Shown one piece after another: positions 1 to 11,135 of a stretch of 64,000 nt of DNA (the first letter of the stretch is position 1; the number at the start of each line of letters is the position of its first letter). The notes beneath the pieces are model-generated. The model had not been told where the DNA came from, made no database searches, and worked only from the letters and a program-made list of their open reading frames with translations. The position numbers and the translations under genes are program-made. The stretch comes from Calliphora vicina (lineage: Eukaryota > Arthropoda > Insecta > Diptera > Calliphoridae). The stretch is taken from positions 57,202,395 through 57,266,394 of the forward strand of contig NC_088783.1 of the NCBI RefSeq assembly GCF_958450345.1, given 5' to 3'.

Positions 1-1345
1 AAAGTTGCAAACATAAAAAATACATGAAAATATTAACAAAACTAATAATTTCATATTTAATTTAAACGAATAATCGATTTCATATGAAATTTAAAGGAAT
101 AATCGAAAACCCGAATAATCGTCTAAGCGAATAAAACAATATAAAGTAAGAAAATATACAAAAATTGTGTTAAATTTAAATTTATTTCTTAGTTCTAGAA
201 TTTTTGATAAGAAATTTTTAATTAATCTATAGAATATTAGCGATTATTCGAAAACCCGAAAATTATTCGATTAATCGATTGAAAAGGTTGCAAACTTAAA
301 AAATTACTTAAACATAATCACAATAAAATTTACAAAATTCATGATTCCATATGAAATTGAAACGAATAATCGATAACCCGAAAAATTGCCTAAGCGAATA
401 AAACAATAGAAATTAAGAAAATTTATAAACATTTTCCTGAATTAACAAGTATTTTATAATTCCAACATTTTCTATAATAAATTTCAATTAGTCTATGAAA
501 TATTAGCGATTATTCGAACCGAATAAACGATTAATCGAGTAAACATTTTATAAACATCAAAATTACATGATAATATTTACAAAACTAATGATTTCATATG
601 AATTTTCAACGAATAATCGGAAACCCGAATAATCGTCTAAGCGAATAAAACAATATAAATTAAGGAAATTTATAAAAATTGTCCAGAATTAAAAATTAAA
701 ATTTCAATTAGTCTATGAAATATTAGCGATTATTCGGAAATTCGAATAAACGATTATTCGATTAATCGAGTAAAAACGTTGCAAACATTGAAAATGCATG
801 CAAAATTTGTAGAACTCATCATTTCACATGAAATGTATACGAATAATCGGAAACCCGACTAATTGTTTAAGCGAATAAAACAATACAAAGTACAAATACA
901 AAGAAAATATACAAACATTGTGCAAAAGTCAAACAATAGAGGACCATATTGACAACACTAATGATTTTATATGAAATTTAAACGAACAATCGAAAACCCA
1001 AATAACCGTTTAAGTGAATAAAATAATAAAAAATACAAATATTTCGTAGTTCAAACATTTTTTTCAATATTCTATGGAATATTGGTGATTATTTGATAAA
1101 CCGAATAAAATATTCGATTAATCGAATAAAATATTAATCGATTAATCGAATAAAGTTTTTCAAAATGCTTAGAAAATGCTAGTTTTATATGAAAATATAA
1201 GTTTTATATGAATTTTAGACGAATGATTGTAAAACCGAACCCTCTCCAGATTTTTGGAGCTAAATTTACATTTTGTGTACAGAATTTTAACGATTATTCG
1301 GAAAACCCATTTGCACAATTTATTTTTTATTTTGGTGGGTTTTAG
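1..1345 (+). repeat. Diverged satellite, CGAATAATCG-rich, forward block
   Basis: About five degenerate units, roughly 140-290 bp apart, share the order: a TTTCATATGAAATTTAAACG-like stretch, CGAATAATCG, an AACCCGAATAATCG motif, then CTAAGCGAATAAAACAAT. Landmarks fall near 81, 350, 595, 830 and 970. Each unit carries several copies of CGATTATTCG or its complement, so short hairpins are possible. Units are clearly diverged, which suggests an old array. No coding potential is visible; the small minus-strand reading frame at 1169-1366 is an AT-rich accident. Confidence 0.75.
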
Positions 1346-2150
1346 AATCCAAATGCATATATTCATTTTATTTTTTGTATCAGTCTAATGTAAATACACT
1401 CAACTACAAATAAACTTCTGTGTTTATGGTTACGTGGAGTGTAAAGTGGAGAACATAATTATGGAGTACGTGCATTTGTGTTAGTTTGATTTTCAATATG
1501 CACTTACACTCTTCCACACACACACACCTTTATACATGTATAGTCATATTATTTATTAAACGAGGGAAGTCTTGGAAGTAATTTCAAACAACACCTAGGA
1601 AGAACACTCTATATTTTTAAAAAAGTTTCTAGAGTCAAAATATCCCGATAAACTTAACTCAAAACTAACTCCATTTCTTCTAACATCAAAGCACTTTTAC
1701 AACCGCCATCTTTCATATAGTAAGCACAAAAACCTCGTCATATCTTACAAGTAGTAAATGGAAATAATAGCAACAGACAGTCAGTGTAGAATAAAAATAA
1801 AAACATATTAAACAAAAACAATGTTAAAATAATGAAAAAGAAAAACTTAAAAAATAATAAAACCTGCATATAAAAACAACTCAAATACTACACCCACCCA
1901 CCACCACTCATGACTAAAAGTCATAAAAATGAGTTTTAAACCCAAAACCGCTTTGCCAAGATTCAAGAGACGATGTACAACAGATCAGACAAGTTTTAGG
2001 TTAAAGTTGAATTTGGGTGGGTGGATTCTGTTGCAAATTGTTGGTTTGTTTTAAAACTTTTTTCAACGTAAACTATAGTCACATATAAACCAGAGATTAT
2101 GGCATTTAATTTAAAAACAAAAATAAGTTATTTACAACAAGAAAAAAGCG
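1346..2150. other. Non-repeat spacer inside the satellite
   Basis: AT-rich sequence without the satellite motifs. It has a short CA run near 1516-1527 but no recognisable gene, transposase or RNA. It separates two blocks of the same satellite, so it is either an insertion or a decayed part of the array. Confidence 0.4.
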
Positions 2151-3050
2151 AATAAACTTGTTTTGCAATGCAATTTAAATTAAGGAATTAAAAGTCAAAT
2201 GTCCATATGAATTCATAAATTATTTCTTAGTTCTAGTATTTTTCATTACAAATTTGAATAAATCCTTGGAATATTGGCAATTATTCGTGAAACCGAATAA
2301 ACAATTATTCGAATAATCGAGCAAAAAAATTTAAAACTTAAAAAATCTATGAAAATATTTACAAAACTAATGATTTCATATGAAATTTAAACGAATAATC
2401 AAAAATTCGAATAATCGTTTAAGCGAATAAAGCAACATAAAGACTGTAAGATAGACAACGATTTTGCAGAGTTGAAAAGTTTATTTTTTCTAGGATTTTT
2501 CATGAGAAATTTATACGATTTTAAAGAATATTGGCGAATATTCGAAAAACCGAATAATTTATTCGAATAAAAAATTTCGATTATTCGATTAAAATCTTAC
2601 AATCATAAAAAATACAAGACAATATTCACAAAAATAATAATTTCATATGAAATTACAACGAATAATCGCAAACCCGAATAACCGTCTAAGAGAATAAAAC
2701 AATATCAAGTGAGAAAATATACAAAAATTGGGAAAATTTCAAAGCATACCCTTAGCACTAAATATCTTATCTGAAATTTTAATTCATCTATTGAAAATAG
2801 CGATTATTCGCAAAACCGAATAAACAATTATTCGAGTAAAAAAAATTCAAAAATAAAAAATACCTGAAAATATTTACAAAAACTATGAATTTAAACGAAT
2901 AATCGAAAACCCGAATAATCGTCTAAGCGAATAAAACAATGTAATAATAAAAAATATTCCAAAATTGTGCAGAATTTAAAAAATCCAGTATTTTTCATGA
3001 AAAATACCCAACCCAAGTAACCGTTTCCAAATAATCGTTAAAAATCTGAA
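2151..3050 (+). repeat. CGAATAATCG satellite, second forward block
   Basis: Three to four further units of the satellite seen at 1-1345, in the same orientation, with landmarks near 2377, 2640 and 2885. Spacing is about 245-265 bp. Confidence 0.75.
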
Positions 3051-3840
3051 GACAAACTTAAATTTCATATAAAACTAGCATTTTCTAAGCATTTTGAAAA
3101 ACTTTGTTCGATTATTCGAATAATATTTTATTCGGTTTATCGAATAATTAGCAATATTCCATAGAATATTGAAAACGTAATATTCTTACTTTTTATTATT
3201 TTATTCGTTTAAACGGTAATTTGGATTTTCGTTTGTTAGTTTAAATTTCATTAGCTTCGTTAATATGGTAATCTATTATTTTTTTTTTCGATTTTCCGAA
3301 TAATCGCCAATATTCAATGATTAATTTAAATTCAGCATAAAAAATGTTGGTACTAAGGTATGCATTGAAATTTTCCACAATTTTTATATATTTCCTAACT
3401 TTATATTATTTTATTCGCTTAAACGATTATTCGGGTTTGCGATTATTCGTTGCAATTTCATATGAAATCATTAGTTTTTTAAATATTTGCATGTATTTTT
3501 TAGTTTACATTTTTTTAACTCTATTAATCGAATAATCGTTTATTCGGTTTTCCGAATAATCGCCCATTTTCAATAGATTAATTTAAATTTCGGATAAAAA
3601 ATTTTAGTACTAACGTATGCATTGAAATTTTACACAATTTTTGAATATTTTCTTTCCTTAAATAGTTTTATTCGCTTAGACGGTTATTCGATTTTGCGAT
3701 TATTCGTTGTAATTTCATATGAAACTATCATTTTTGTGAATGCTGTCTTTTATTTCTTATGAGTGCAACATTTTTAATCGATTAATCGTTTATTCGGTTT
3801 TCCCAATAGTCGCCAATTATCCTTAGAATCGTTTAAAGTT
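3051..3840 (-). repeat. CGAATAATCG satellite, inverted block
   Basis: The same satellite in reverse complement. CTAGCATTTTCTAAGCATTT near 3075 is the reverse complement of the stretch near 1170-1190. Two further units (near 3410-3480 and 3660-3725) read TTATTCGCTTA...CGATTATTCGTT...TTTCATATGAAA. The array therefore changes direction near 3050 and forms an imperfect kilobase-scale palindrome. Confidence 0.75.
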
Positions 3841-3849
3841 CTCACGATA

Positions 3850-4160
3850 AATGCTGAAACTAAAAAAACTTAACTTTTTTTTTTCATCAAAAATTTTTTT
3901 TAAACAAATTTTATTTTTCCAAAAAAAAAATTTTCTACCAATATTTTTTATTCATCAAAATTTTTTTTTTCACCAAATTTTATTTTTACCAAGAAAAATT
4001 GTTTCACTATTTTTTTTTTTAAAAAATTTTAACTAAAATTTGTTCAAACTAAAATTTTTTTCTGTCAAAATTTTTTTTCACCAAAAACGGTTTTCAATAT
4101 TTGTCTTAAAGTATCGTATGGTGAAGGGTTTATAATCACTCTTACTTGTTTATATTTAAT
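3850..4160 (-). mobile_element. mini-me-like repeat, 5'-end fragment
   Basis: A poly(A)/poly(T) stretch is followed by GGTGAAGGGTTTATAATCAC and CTCTTACTTG, the degraded tip of the dipteran repeat found in fuller form at 6151-6840. The core with GACA motifs is missing. Confidence 0.55.
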
Positions 4161-4315
4161 TACAGTATTTTGGCGATTATTCGGAAAACCGAATAAAAAA
4201 TTGTTAATGTGGGTAAGAAAATTTGCCAATATTAACAAAAATATAAATTTTATATGAATTCCCATAGATCCTGCTAACCAACTAAGCGAATAAAAACTAT
4301 TTGTGGAGCCGCAGA
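4161..4315 (+). repeat. CGAATAATCG satellite fragment
   Basis: GGCGATTATTCGGAAAACCG followed by a TATATGAATTCC stretch and AAGCGAATAAAA reproduces the order of a satellite unit in forward orientation. The mini-me fragment at 3850-4160 separates it from the inverted block. Confidence 0.55.
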
Positions 4316-6150
4316 ACAAAAGGTACTTTTTTGAAAATTTAAAAATTTTGGAAAATTGATTTTTTCTAGAAGATTTTAACCCAAATATTATTAAAAATAC
4401 AAAAAAATCAATTTGTAAAAAAATCGAAAAAGTAACTTTTTTCTGCGGCTCCTCATTTATGAAAAAAAAATTTTCTGTCACAAAAAAAAAATTAAGAATG
4501 AAATTGTTGAAATTCCGTTTAGCTTTTATACTCTCATATGTTTTTAATATTTTTTTAAATAAATCCTTAAATTTTTAAAATAATTTTGTAGTTTAAGTCT
4601 CTCTAGTTTGAATATTCGTAATAATATTTTGTTCCCTGGTTAATACCAGTAGAGTAGATGAGAGTATTTCTGCATTAAAACTCTTTGATTTGCTAAAAAC
4701 AAATCTGGCTCAACATCATTGTATATAGACTTAAGGCTCTCACACATAGTTTATTATAAAAATAATATTTATTAAGAGTGTCTGGATGTACAAAACACTT
4801 CACACTCTTTAAACACATAGTTAAATATTAGAATGGTTCTAATTTGTAAGGAGCCAAAAAGAAAATTCCTCAAACATTTCTAATGTCCAATTAAGCAATT
4901 CTAAAATTTATTAGATTGTAAGAAACTATTTTTGGGGTTCATCCTAAATAAAGTCTATTTTTAAATTTACCTTTTTCAATTTAAAAAATATGTGTGTGTA
5001 CCTGTAAAAAAAGAAAGAGAAAAAATAATAAGTTAGTTAAATATATTTCAAGTACAATAATTTATTTAAAAAAACATGCAATGTTGTCAAACCATTTAAA
5101 TTGATTGACATGTGTCGTATACGTAATATTAAATTAAATACCCAGAATTGTGTGAGGCGTATGAGTAATAAAAATTAAGTGGAGTTAAATTGTCAACATG
5201 ACGTATGATTAATATTTAATGTGACTTAAATAAGTTATTGTATTAAAGTAACTAAAATAATAAGTAGCATTCTAGTCAGCTGTAGGTAGCAGAACCCATT
5301 GATGGTAAGGACTTACAGAAGTTGATATCAGGTGGAATTCGGTTTTATAACTTCAATATGATATGTAAAATATTCTTAAATAAATACAAATTGTGTTGAT
5401 TTTGTCTATAAGAATTTTAAACAGAGTAGAATATTGAATATACTGATATAGATAACTAACAAATAAATACTATTAAAACATAACAAAATCCATTACTAAA
5501 CTGCTTCTAAGTAATGCCTAAGGTAGTTAGTAGTAATTTTAATCTCATATCAATTTTGTTCCTAGGATTGTAAATTTGCTTGTCCTGTTAAAGAAAATCC
5601 TACAAAATCCATATTTATTTAAATAAACACAATACAAAATGTCTGCTTAATTTCTTTAAAAGGATTTTATTTTCCCTGTGTTTATTTTCAGTTCAGTTTG
5701 TGTGACTCAATGACAGTTAAAGTGGTTGGTAGGTAGGTTGCCTTGTCCCTTGCTTACACACGTTTTGCTTGTGTTTTGGTGTGGGCTGTCAATCAATGTT
5801 GGGTAGATTATTAACATGACTGAATGACTGGCTCCTGACTAGGCAGCCTGGCTGAATGCCTATTTTACACAGCCTGTTTTTTGTGTTTGTTTTTTATTGT
5901 AGCTGCTTTCAGTTAGAGTATGCGTGTTTCCCAATTGGCGCTAAAATTTCGCTACATTGTTAGCATAACAAGACTCAAGCATACCCAGTTGGCCAACTAA
6001 TCATGGACAATAAAGTCTACAACGATATATCTAAAAGACTTTCTCTATATAAAAGGTAGGCGACAAAATATCTTACACTAAAATTTCTGTAAAGTTAAGT
6101 ATCAGCCCAATTATGAAAAAAAATTCCCCGGGAGTTTTTTCCCATTTCGT
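4316..6150. other. AT-rich intergenic sequence
   Basis: No gene, transposase fragment, RNA or tandem repeat recognised. Part of 5700-5990 is less AT-rich and TG-rich, but it has no open frame of note. Confidence 0.4.
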
Positions 6151-6840
6151 TTTTATACCCTTCACCTTCGTGAGAAGGGTATATATAAGTTTGTCATTCC
6201 GTTTGTAATTTCTACATTTTACATTTCCGACCCTATAAAGTATATATATTCTGGATCCTTATAGATAGCGGAGTCGATTAAGCCATGTCCGTCTGTCCGC
6301 CTGTCTGTTGAAATCAATTTTCTGAAGACCCCAGATATATTCGGGATCCAAATCTTCAATAATTCTGTGAGACATGCTTTCGAGAAGTTTGCTATTTAAA
6401 ATCATCAAAATCGGTCCATAAATAACGGAGATATGAGCAAAACACCGGGACAACCTCGATTTTTGACCTATTTTTGATATATATCTGCATTACTAAGTCA
6501 TTAATATAGACAATATGGATATCTAATGATAGACATTTCAAAGTCCATTGCAACGATGTAGTTAAGGCTAAGTTGGATCTACAATGGGTCAAAATCGGGA
6601 AAAATATTTTTTAAGCCGAATTTTTTTTTCATCAAAAACTTTTTTTTGTCATAAATTTTTTTTCCAAAAAAAAAATTTTGAAAAAACTTTTTTTAAAAAA
6701 AATTAAAAAACAATTTCAAAAAAAAAAAAAAAAAAATTTTGTTTACCTAAAAATATTTAAAAAAATTAATTTTAAAGTATAATTTGGTGAAGGGTATATA
6801 AGATTCGGCACAGCCGAATATAGCTCTCTTACTTGTATTG
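6151..6840 (-). mobile_element. mini-me/DINE-1-like dipteran repeat, near complete
   Basis: Read on the minus strand, the element starts with CAAGTAAGAGAGCTATATTC and a small hairpin (TTCGGC TGT GCCGAA). A long A/T homopolymer-rich spacer follows, then a conserved body (GGTCAAAAATCGAGGTTGTC), a GACAGACAGG-type core, GACTCCGCTATCTATAAGG and an AT-rich TATATATACTTTATAGGGTC. It ends in GAAGGTGAAGGGTATAAAAA. The GTCY-plus-TA architecture is that of the mini-me elements of Diptera, which resemble DINE-1/INE-1. There is no reading frame; the element is non-autonomous and its mobilising machinery is not in this window. Confidence 0.8.
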
Positions 6841-7009
6841 TTTAGATAAGTTCATTTTTGGTCTTATAACAAATTTCAAGTCAATATCTCAATTAGATTC
6901 AAAAATATGCCACTTTTAATATCTCGAATACTCCTTGGCTACGACCACGTCAAATTTTATATCGATCTGAGTAGCCGTTTAGATATGCCAGATTTATTTC
7001 CAAAAAAAA

Positions 7010-8060
7010 TTGATTCTGCCCCACTCGGGGCACCATCGTTGGCCACCCCTCGGGGCACGGAAATGCATCTTGGTTAGCTCCAGACCTTGGTGTTGTGCTT
7101 CGAGGGGAGATATGGAGCGAAACCGGGGCTCCGAGGTGCACGGACCTCATTCCTGGTGAGAATTTAATTCTTTTAAATTCGCAGCTGACTAGAGTCTTAT
7201 CTACTAGCACGGATATCCTTTGGCCCCAGGACTCCAGTCATGTAGGATCATTGGGTTGGTCACTTCGGGTGACGATCGTGCTGGCTGTGGTTTAAACCTA
7301 AAATCGCGGGAAGAAGATCGTTGGTTAAAGTACTGATGTTCGGGCTAGCGACGAACTTCGGTGCACCAAATGAATCTTCTGAGTGCTGTTGCTGAGTACA
7401 ACAGAGCCATTGAAAATAGCAGATAACAACTAGCGTTTGTTCTCAGGAAATGTATTGGGATAGTAGCATCCGTGATTTACTGGTCGTTGGGCTTGGTTCC
7501 TGATCGAGGTCTGAAGTGTGCATTATAGTGGCACACTCTGACTTTTATCGGTCGGGAGCTTTTGAAGTCAGAGATCATACATTGGACTGGATTACCAGGC
7601 CGGATGTTGCTGTTCTGATAATTATCCAGGGCTTGTTAGTTGATTAGCTAGCTATGGATGGCAGGGATTAGATAGCCCGAGCTCTCGAGCAAGGGGTTTG
7701 TGCAATGATCCGTGCAATCTTTGTGCGAGAATTTGCAAATTGAGCGTTCTTTGGCAAGGCGTTCAATGGCGGTGATAGACGCATGCTTCTATCCGGTGTT
7801 TAGACCACCATGAGATATGGCCTATGCGGCCGGTGCTCATGTAAATCTAAGACACTTCTTGTCCATCGTTGGCTACAAAATGAATAAAATTGTCGCCCGT
7901 TCAGGCCTGTAGGCTTCTTGACTAGATGAGCAACATTATTGGTAACCAGATGAAAGACATTGACTCTTCTATAATGTCGCCGGCGACTATGAGATATGAA
8001 ATTCTTAGCGTCATGTCGCCTTGAAGTTCTTCTCAATTTTTGCAATACTTGTTCTCAACA
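7010..8060. other. GC-richer unidentified stretch
   Basis: Base composition is visibly richer in G and C than the flanks (for example CCCCTCGGGGCACGG near 7045). Small frames exist on both strands (plus 7095-7295; minus 6950-7210 and 7800-8045), but none matches a family I recognise. The minus strand is rich in Arg, Ser and Pro, as decayed non-LTR retrotransposon ORFs often are. That is only a guess; it could also be an old host gene remnant. Confidence 0.35.
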
Positions 8061-8662
8061 AGAAAAGCGACAATGTCACTCTGGGATTTTTATACGATTT
8101 TAGCCAAATTTGTTTGCAAACGTCTTGGCTTCGATTACTATATATTGGGTTGCAAACGTATTTAATGATGTCTTAGCCATGTGGGTAATATGCAACACAC
8201 CACAATATAGTAAAACAACTCAAAAAAGGGAAGTGAGTAAGAGTTAAACTAAAGACAAGTTGAGTAAAAAACAAATAAAAAAATATGGCATAGCTAAAAA
8301 AATAAAAAACAGTAGAGGTAAAGGGAATTAACACATAATGGTGTTGGTTACAAGGTCTACAAACACCATCCTTCTCCAACATCCTTTTTGTCTCATTTTC
8401 TTTAATTTAAGACCTTGAATTTTTGGATTTTCGTTTGTTTGTTTTCATGTGTCATTGTTTAAAAAAAAAAATTCTGTAACAAAAATAATAAAAGAACGTA
8501 TTCATTCACTCCGACATCATGTGGAGTGTTGTGTGCCAAACAAGGAGTTAATACACAACCTCTAGCCTTTATCCTGGCATTTAGGACGATGAATAATAAA
8601 TAATTTAACATGGGTCTTGTTGTAATTTCCTTTCGTTTTAAAATTTTTTCCTGGTTCATTGA
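8061..8662. other. Sequence left of the Foldback-like element
   Basis: AT-rich with no recognisable gene. It forms the left side of the insertion site of the element at 8672-10875. Its continuation on the far side begins with AGGTTTCTGTCGTG after the target duplication. Confidence 0.4.
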
Positions 8663-8671
8663 TATTTTTTT
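8663..8671 (+). repeat. 9-bp target site duplication, left copy
   Basis: TATTTTTTT, identical to 10876-10884, lies directly outside the terminal inverted repeats of the element at 8672-10875. Confidence 0.85.
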
Positions 8672-8922
8672 ATGTGTGTGAAGATAAATTCGTATTTAAC
8701 TAGCACAGACAAAAACCACATTTTTTAACATTGCTCATTTTACAGTCAACAGAGCACTGTTAATCACTTAACAGTCTTGATAATTGAATTATAATACAAA
8801 AATACGTCTGAAATAGGTATCAGAAATAATTTCAGAAACAATTTCAGAAATATAAAAAATTAAAAAAAATATTTCAGATGTTTTTTTATAATAATATTAA
8901 AAAAAAAAACATTTTGAAAAAA

Positions 8923-10352
8923 GTCACTTTTATGATGAAGTTCAGGCGACGAATTTGGAAAAATATGGAGTTGCACACGTAACCCACTATATACGAATGG
9001 TAGTCCAATGGGTCCTAAATGCGACTGCATAAGTCGAATTTCTGAAATAATTTTGGAATTTGAGAAAAACAGTTTTTAAAAAAAGTCTATTTTGAAAAAA
9101 GTCACTTTTATGATGAAGTTCAGGCGACGAATTTGGAAAAATATGGAGTTGCACACGTAACCCACTATATACGAATGGTAGTCCAATGGGTCCTAAATGC
9201 GACTGCATAAGTCGAATTTCTGAAATAATTTTGGAATTTGAGAAAAACAGTTTTTAAAAAAAGTCTATTTTGAAAAAAGTCACTTTTATGATGAAGTTCA
9301 GGCGACGAATTTGGAAAAATATGGAGTTGCACACGTAACCCACTATATACGAATGGTAGTCCAATGGGTCCTAAATGCGACTGCATAAGTCGAATTTCTG
9401 AAATAATTTTGGAATTTGAGAAAAACAGTTTTTAAAAAAAGTCTATTTTGAAAAAAGTCACTTTTATGATGAAGTTCAGGCGACGAATTTGGAAAAATAT
9501 GGAGTTGCACACGTAACCCACTATATACGAATGGTAGTCCAATGGGTCCTAAATGCGACTGCATAAGTCGAATTTCTGAAATAATTTTGGAATTTGAGAA
9601 AAACAGTTTTTAAAAAAAGTCTATTTTGAAAAAAGTCACTTTTATGATGAAGTTCAGGCGATGAATTTGGAAAAATATGGATTTGCACACGTAACCCACT
9701 ATATACGAATGGTAGTCCAATGGGTCCTAAATGCGACTGCATAAGTCGAATTTCTGAAATAATTTTGGAATTTGAGAAAAACAGTTTTTAAAAAAAGTCT
9801 ATTTTGAAAAAAGTCACTTTTATGATGAAGTTCAGGCGACGAATTTGGAAAAATATGGAGTTGCACACGTAACCCACTATATACGAATGGTAGTCCAATG
9901 GGTCCTAAATGCGACTGCATAAGTCGAATTTCTGAAATAATTTTGGAATTTGAGAAAAACAGTTTTTAAAAAAAGTCTATTTTGAAAAAAAATCACTTTT
10001 ATGATGAAGTTCAGGCGACGAATTTGGAAAAATATGGAGTTGCACACGTAACACACTATATACGAATGGTAGTCCAATGGGTCCTAAATGCGACTGCATA
10101 AGTCGAATTTCTGAAATAATTTTGGAATTTGAGAAAAACAGTTTTTAAAAAAAGTCACTTTTATGATGAAGTTCAGGCGACGAATTTGGAAAAATATGGA
10201 GTTGCACACGTAACACACTATATACGAATGGTAGTCCAATGGGTCCTAAATGCGACTGCATAAGTCGAATTTCTGAAATAATTTTGGAATTTGAGAAAAA
10301 CTGTTTTTAAAAAAAGTCTATTTTAAAAAAAGTCACTTTTATGATGAAGTTC
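8923..10352 (-). repeat. 178-bp tandem repeat, long arm
   Basis: Units starting at GTCACTTTTATGATGAAG recur at 8923, 9101, 9279, 9457, 9635 and 9813 with exactly 178-bp spacing. Slightly altered units begin near 9992 and 10156, and a partial one near 10334. Copies are nearly identical; the 9635 unit has a GATGAA/ATTTGC variant. The repeated 73-codon minus-strand frame spanning each unit is a by-product of the tandem structure and I do not treat it as a gene. Confidence 0.95.
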
Positions 10353-10623
10353 AGGACCCATTGGACTACCATTCGTATATAGTGGGTTACGTGTGCAACT
10401 CCATATTTTTCCAAATTCGTCGCCTGAACTTCATCATAAAAGTGATTTTTTTTCAAAATAGACTTTTTTTAAAAACTGTTTTTCTCAAATTCCAAAATTA
10501 TTTCAGAAATTCGACTTATGCAGTCGCATTTAGGACCCATTGGACTACCATTCGTATATAGTGGGTTACGTGTGCAACTCCATATTTTTCCAAATTCGTC
10601 GCCTGAACTTCATCATAAAAGTG
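10353..10623 (+). repeat. 178-bp repeat, short inverted arm
   Basis: About one and a half units in reverse complement relative to 8923-10352, beginning with GACCCATTGGACTACCATTC. The orientation switch is abrupt, with almost no spacer between the facing units, so the transcript or single strand would fold into a very long hairpin. Confidence 0.95.
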
Positions 10624-10875
10624 ACTTTTTTCAAAATGTTTTTTTTTAATATTATTATAAAAAAAACATCTGAAATATTTTTTTTAATTTTTTATATTTC
10701 TGAAATTGTTTCTGAAATTATTTCTGATACCTATTTCAGACGTATTTTTGTATTATAATTCAATTATCAAGACTGTTAATTGATTAACAGTGCTCTGTTG
10801 ACTGTAAAATGAGCAATGTTAAAAAATGTGGTTTTTGTCTGTGCTAGTTAAATACGAATTTATCTTCACACACAT

Positions 10876-10884
10876 TATTTTTTT
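10876..10884 (+). repeat. 9-bp target site duplication, right copy
   Basis: TATTTTTTT, an exact match to 8663-8671. Because it is AT-homopolymeric, chance identity is easier than for a mixed sequence, but it abuts the inverted-repeat ends exactly on both sides. Confidence 0.85.
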
Positions 10885-11135
10885 AGGTTTCTGTCGTGTT
10901 GGCTGCTTGGTTTCTTTCTATTATTATTTATGTTTGTTTGGCAGACAAAATATATAAATATAGAGTCCCAAACACGCGCTAGGAATACACAGACAGACAG
11001 ACAGACGGTGAATGGACACATTTTTATGCACTTTATTAAACTTATGCCTTTGTGGAGGTGAATACCCTACATATCAAGGCAAAATTGTTTAACTTGTTTC
11101 TGATCCTATAATATCCTTCTTCAAACAATTTTAGG
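10885..11135. other. Short spacer with ACAG microsatellite
   Basis: Contains a short (ACAG)n run near 10989-11006. It resembles the GTCY core of mini-me elements but lacks their flanks. Nothing else recognised. Confidence 0.4.

Larger units (their letters stand above)
8672..10875. mobile_element. Foldback-like element with tandem-repeat arms
   Basis: The element is about 2.2 kb. The two ends (ATGTGTGTGAAGATAAATTC and its exact complement) start inverted repeats of about 250 bp that differ at only a few positions. Inside, the inverted repeats continue as 178-bp tandem units: about eight and a half in one direction, then roughly 1.5 in the other, with the switch near 10353. A perfect 9-bp target duplication flanks it. 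Long inverted repeats built of tandem units plus a 9-bp duplication are the hallmarks of Drosophila Foldback elements, related to MULE transposons. No transposase is encoded, so it must be moved in trans. The near identity of arms and units argues for recent insertion or homogenisation. Confidence 0.85.

Noticed and set aside
8987..10077. Repeated 73-codon minus-strand reading frames as a tandem gene family
   Set aside because: They occur once per 178-bp unit and overlap into the next unit; the same DNA is part of the Foldback arms. There is no start context, no known domain, and the codons are simply the stop-free frame of the repeat.
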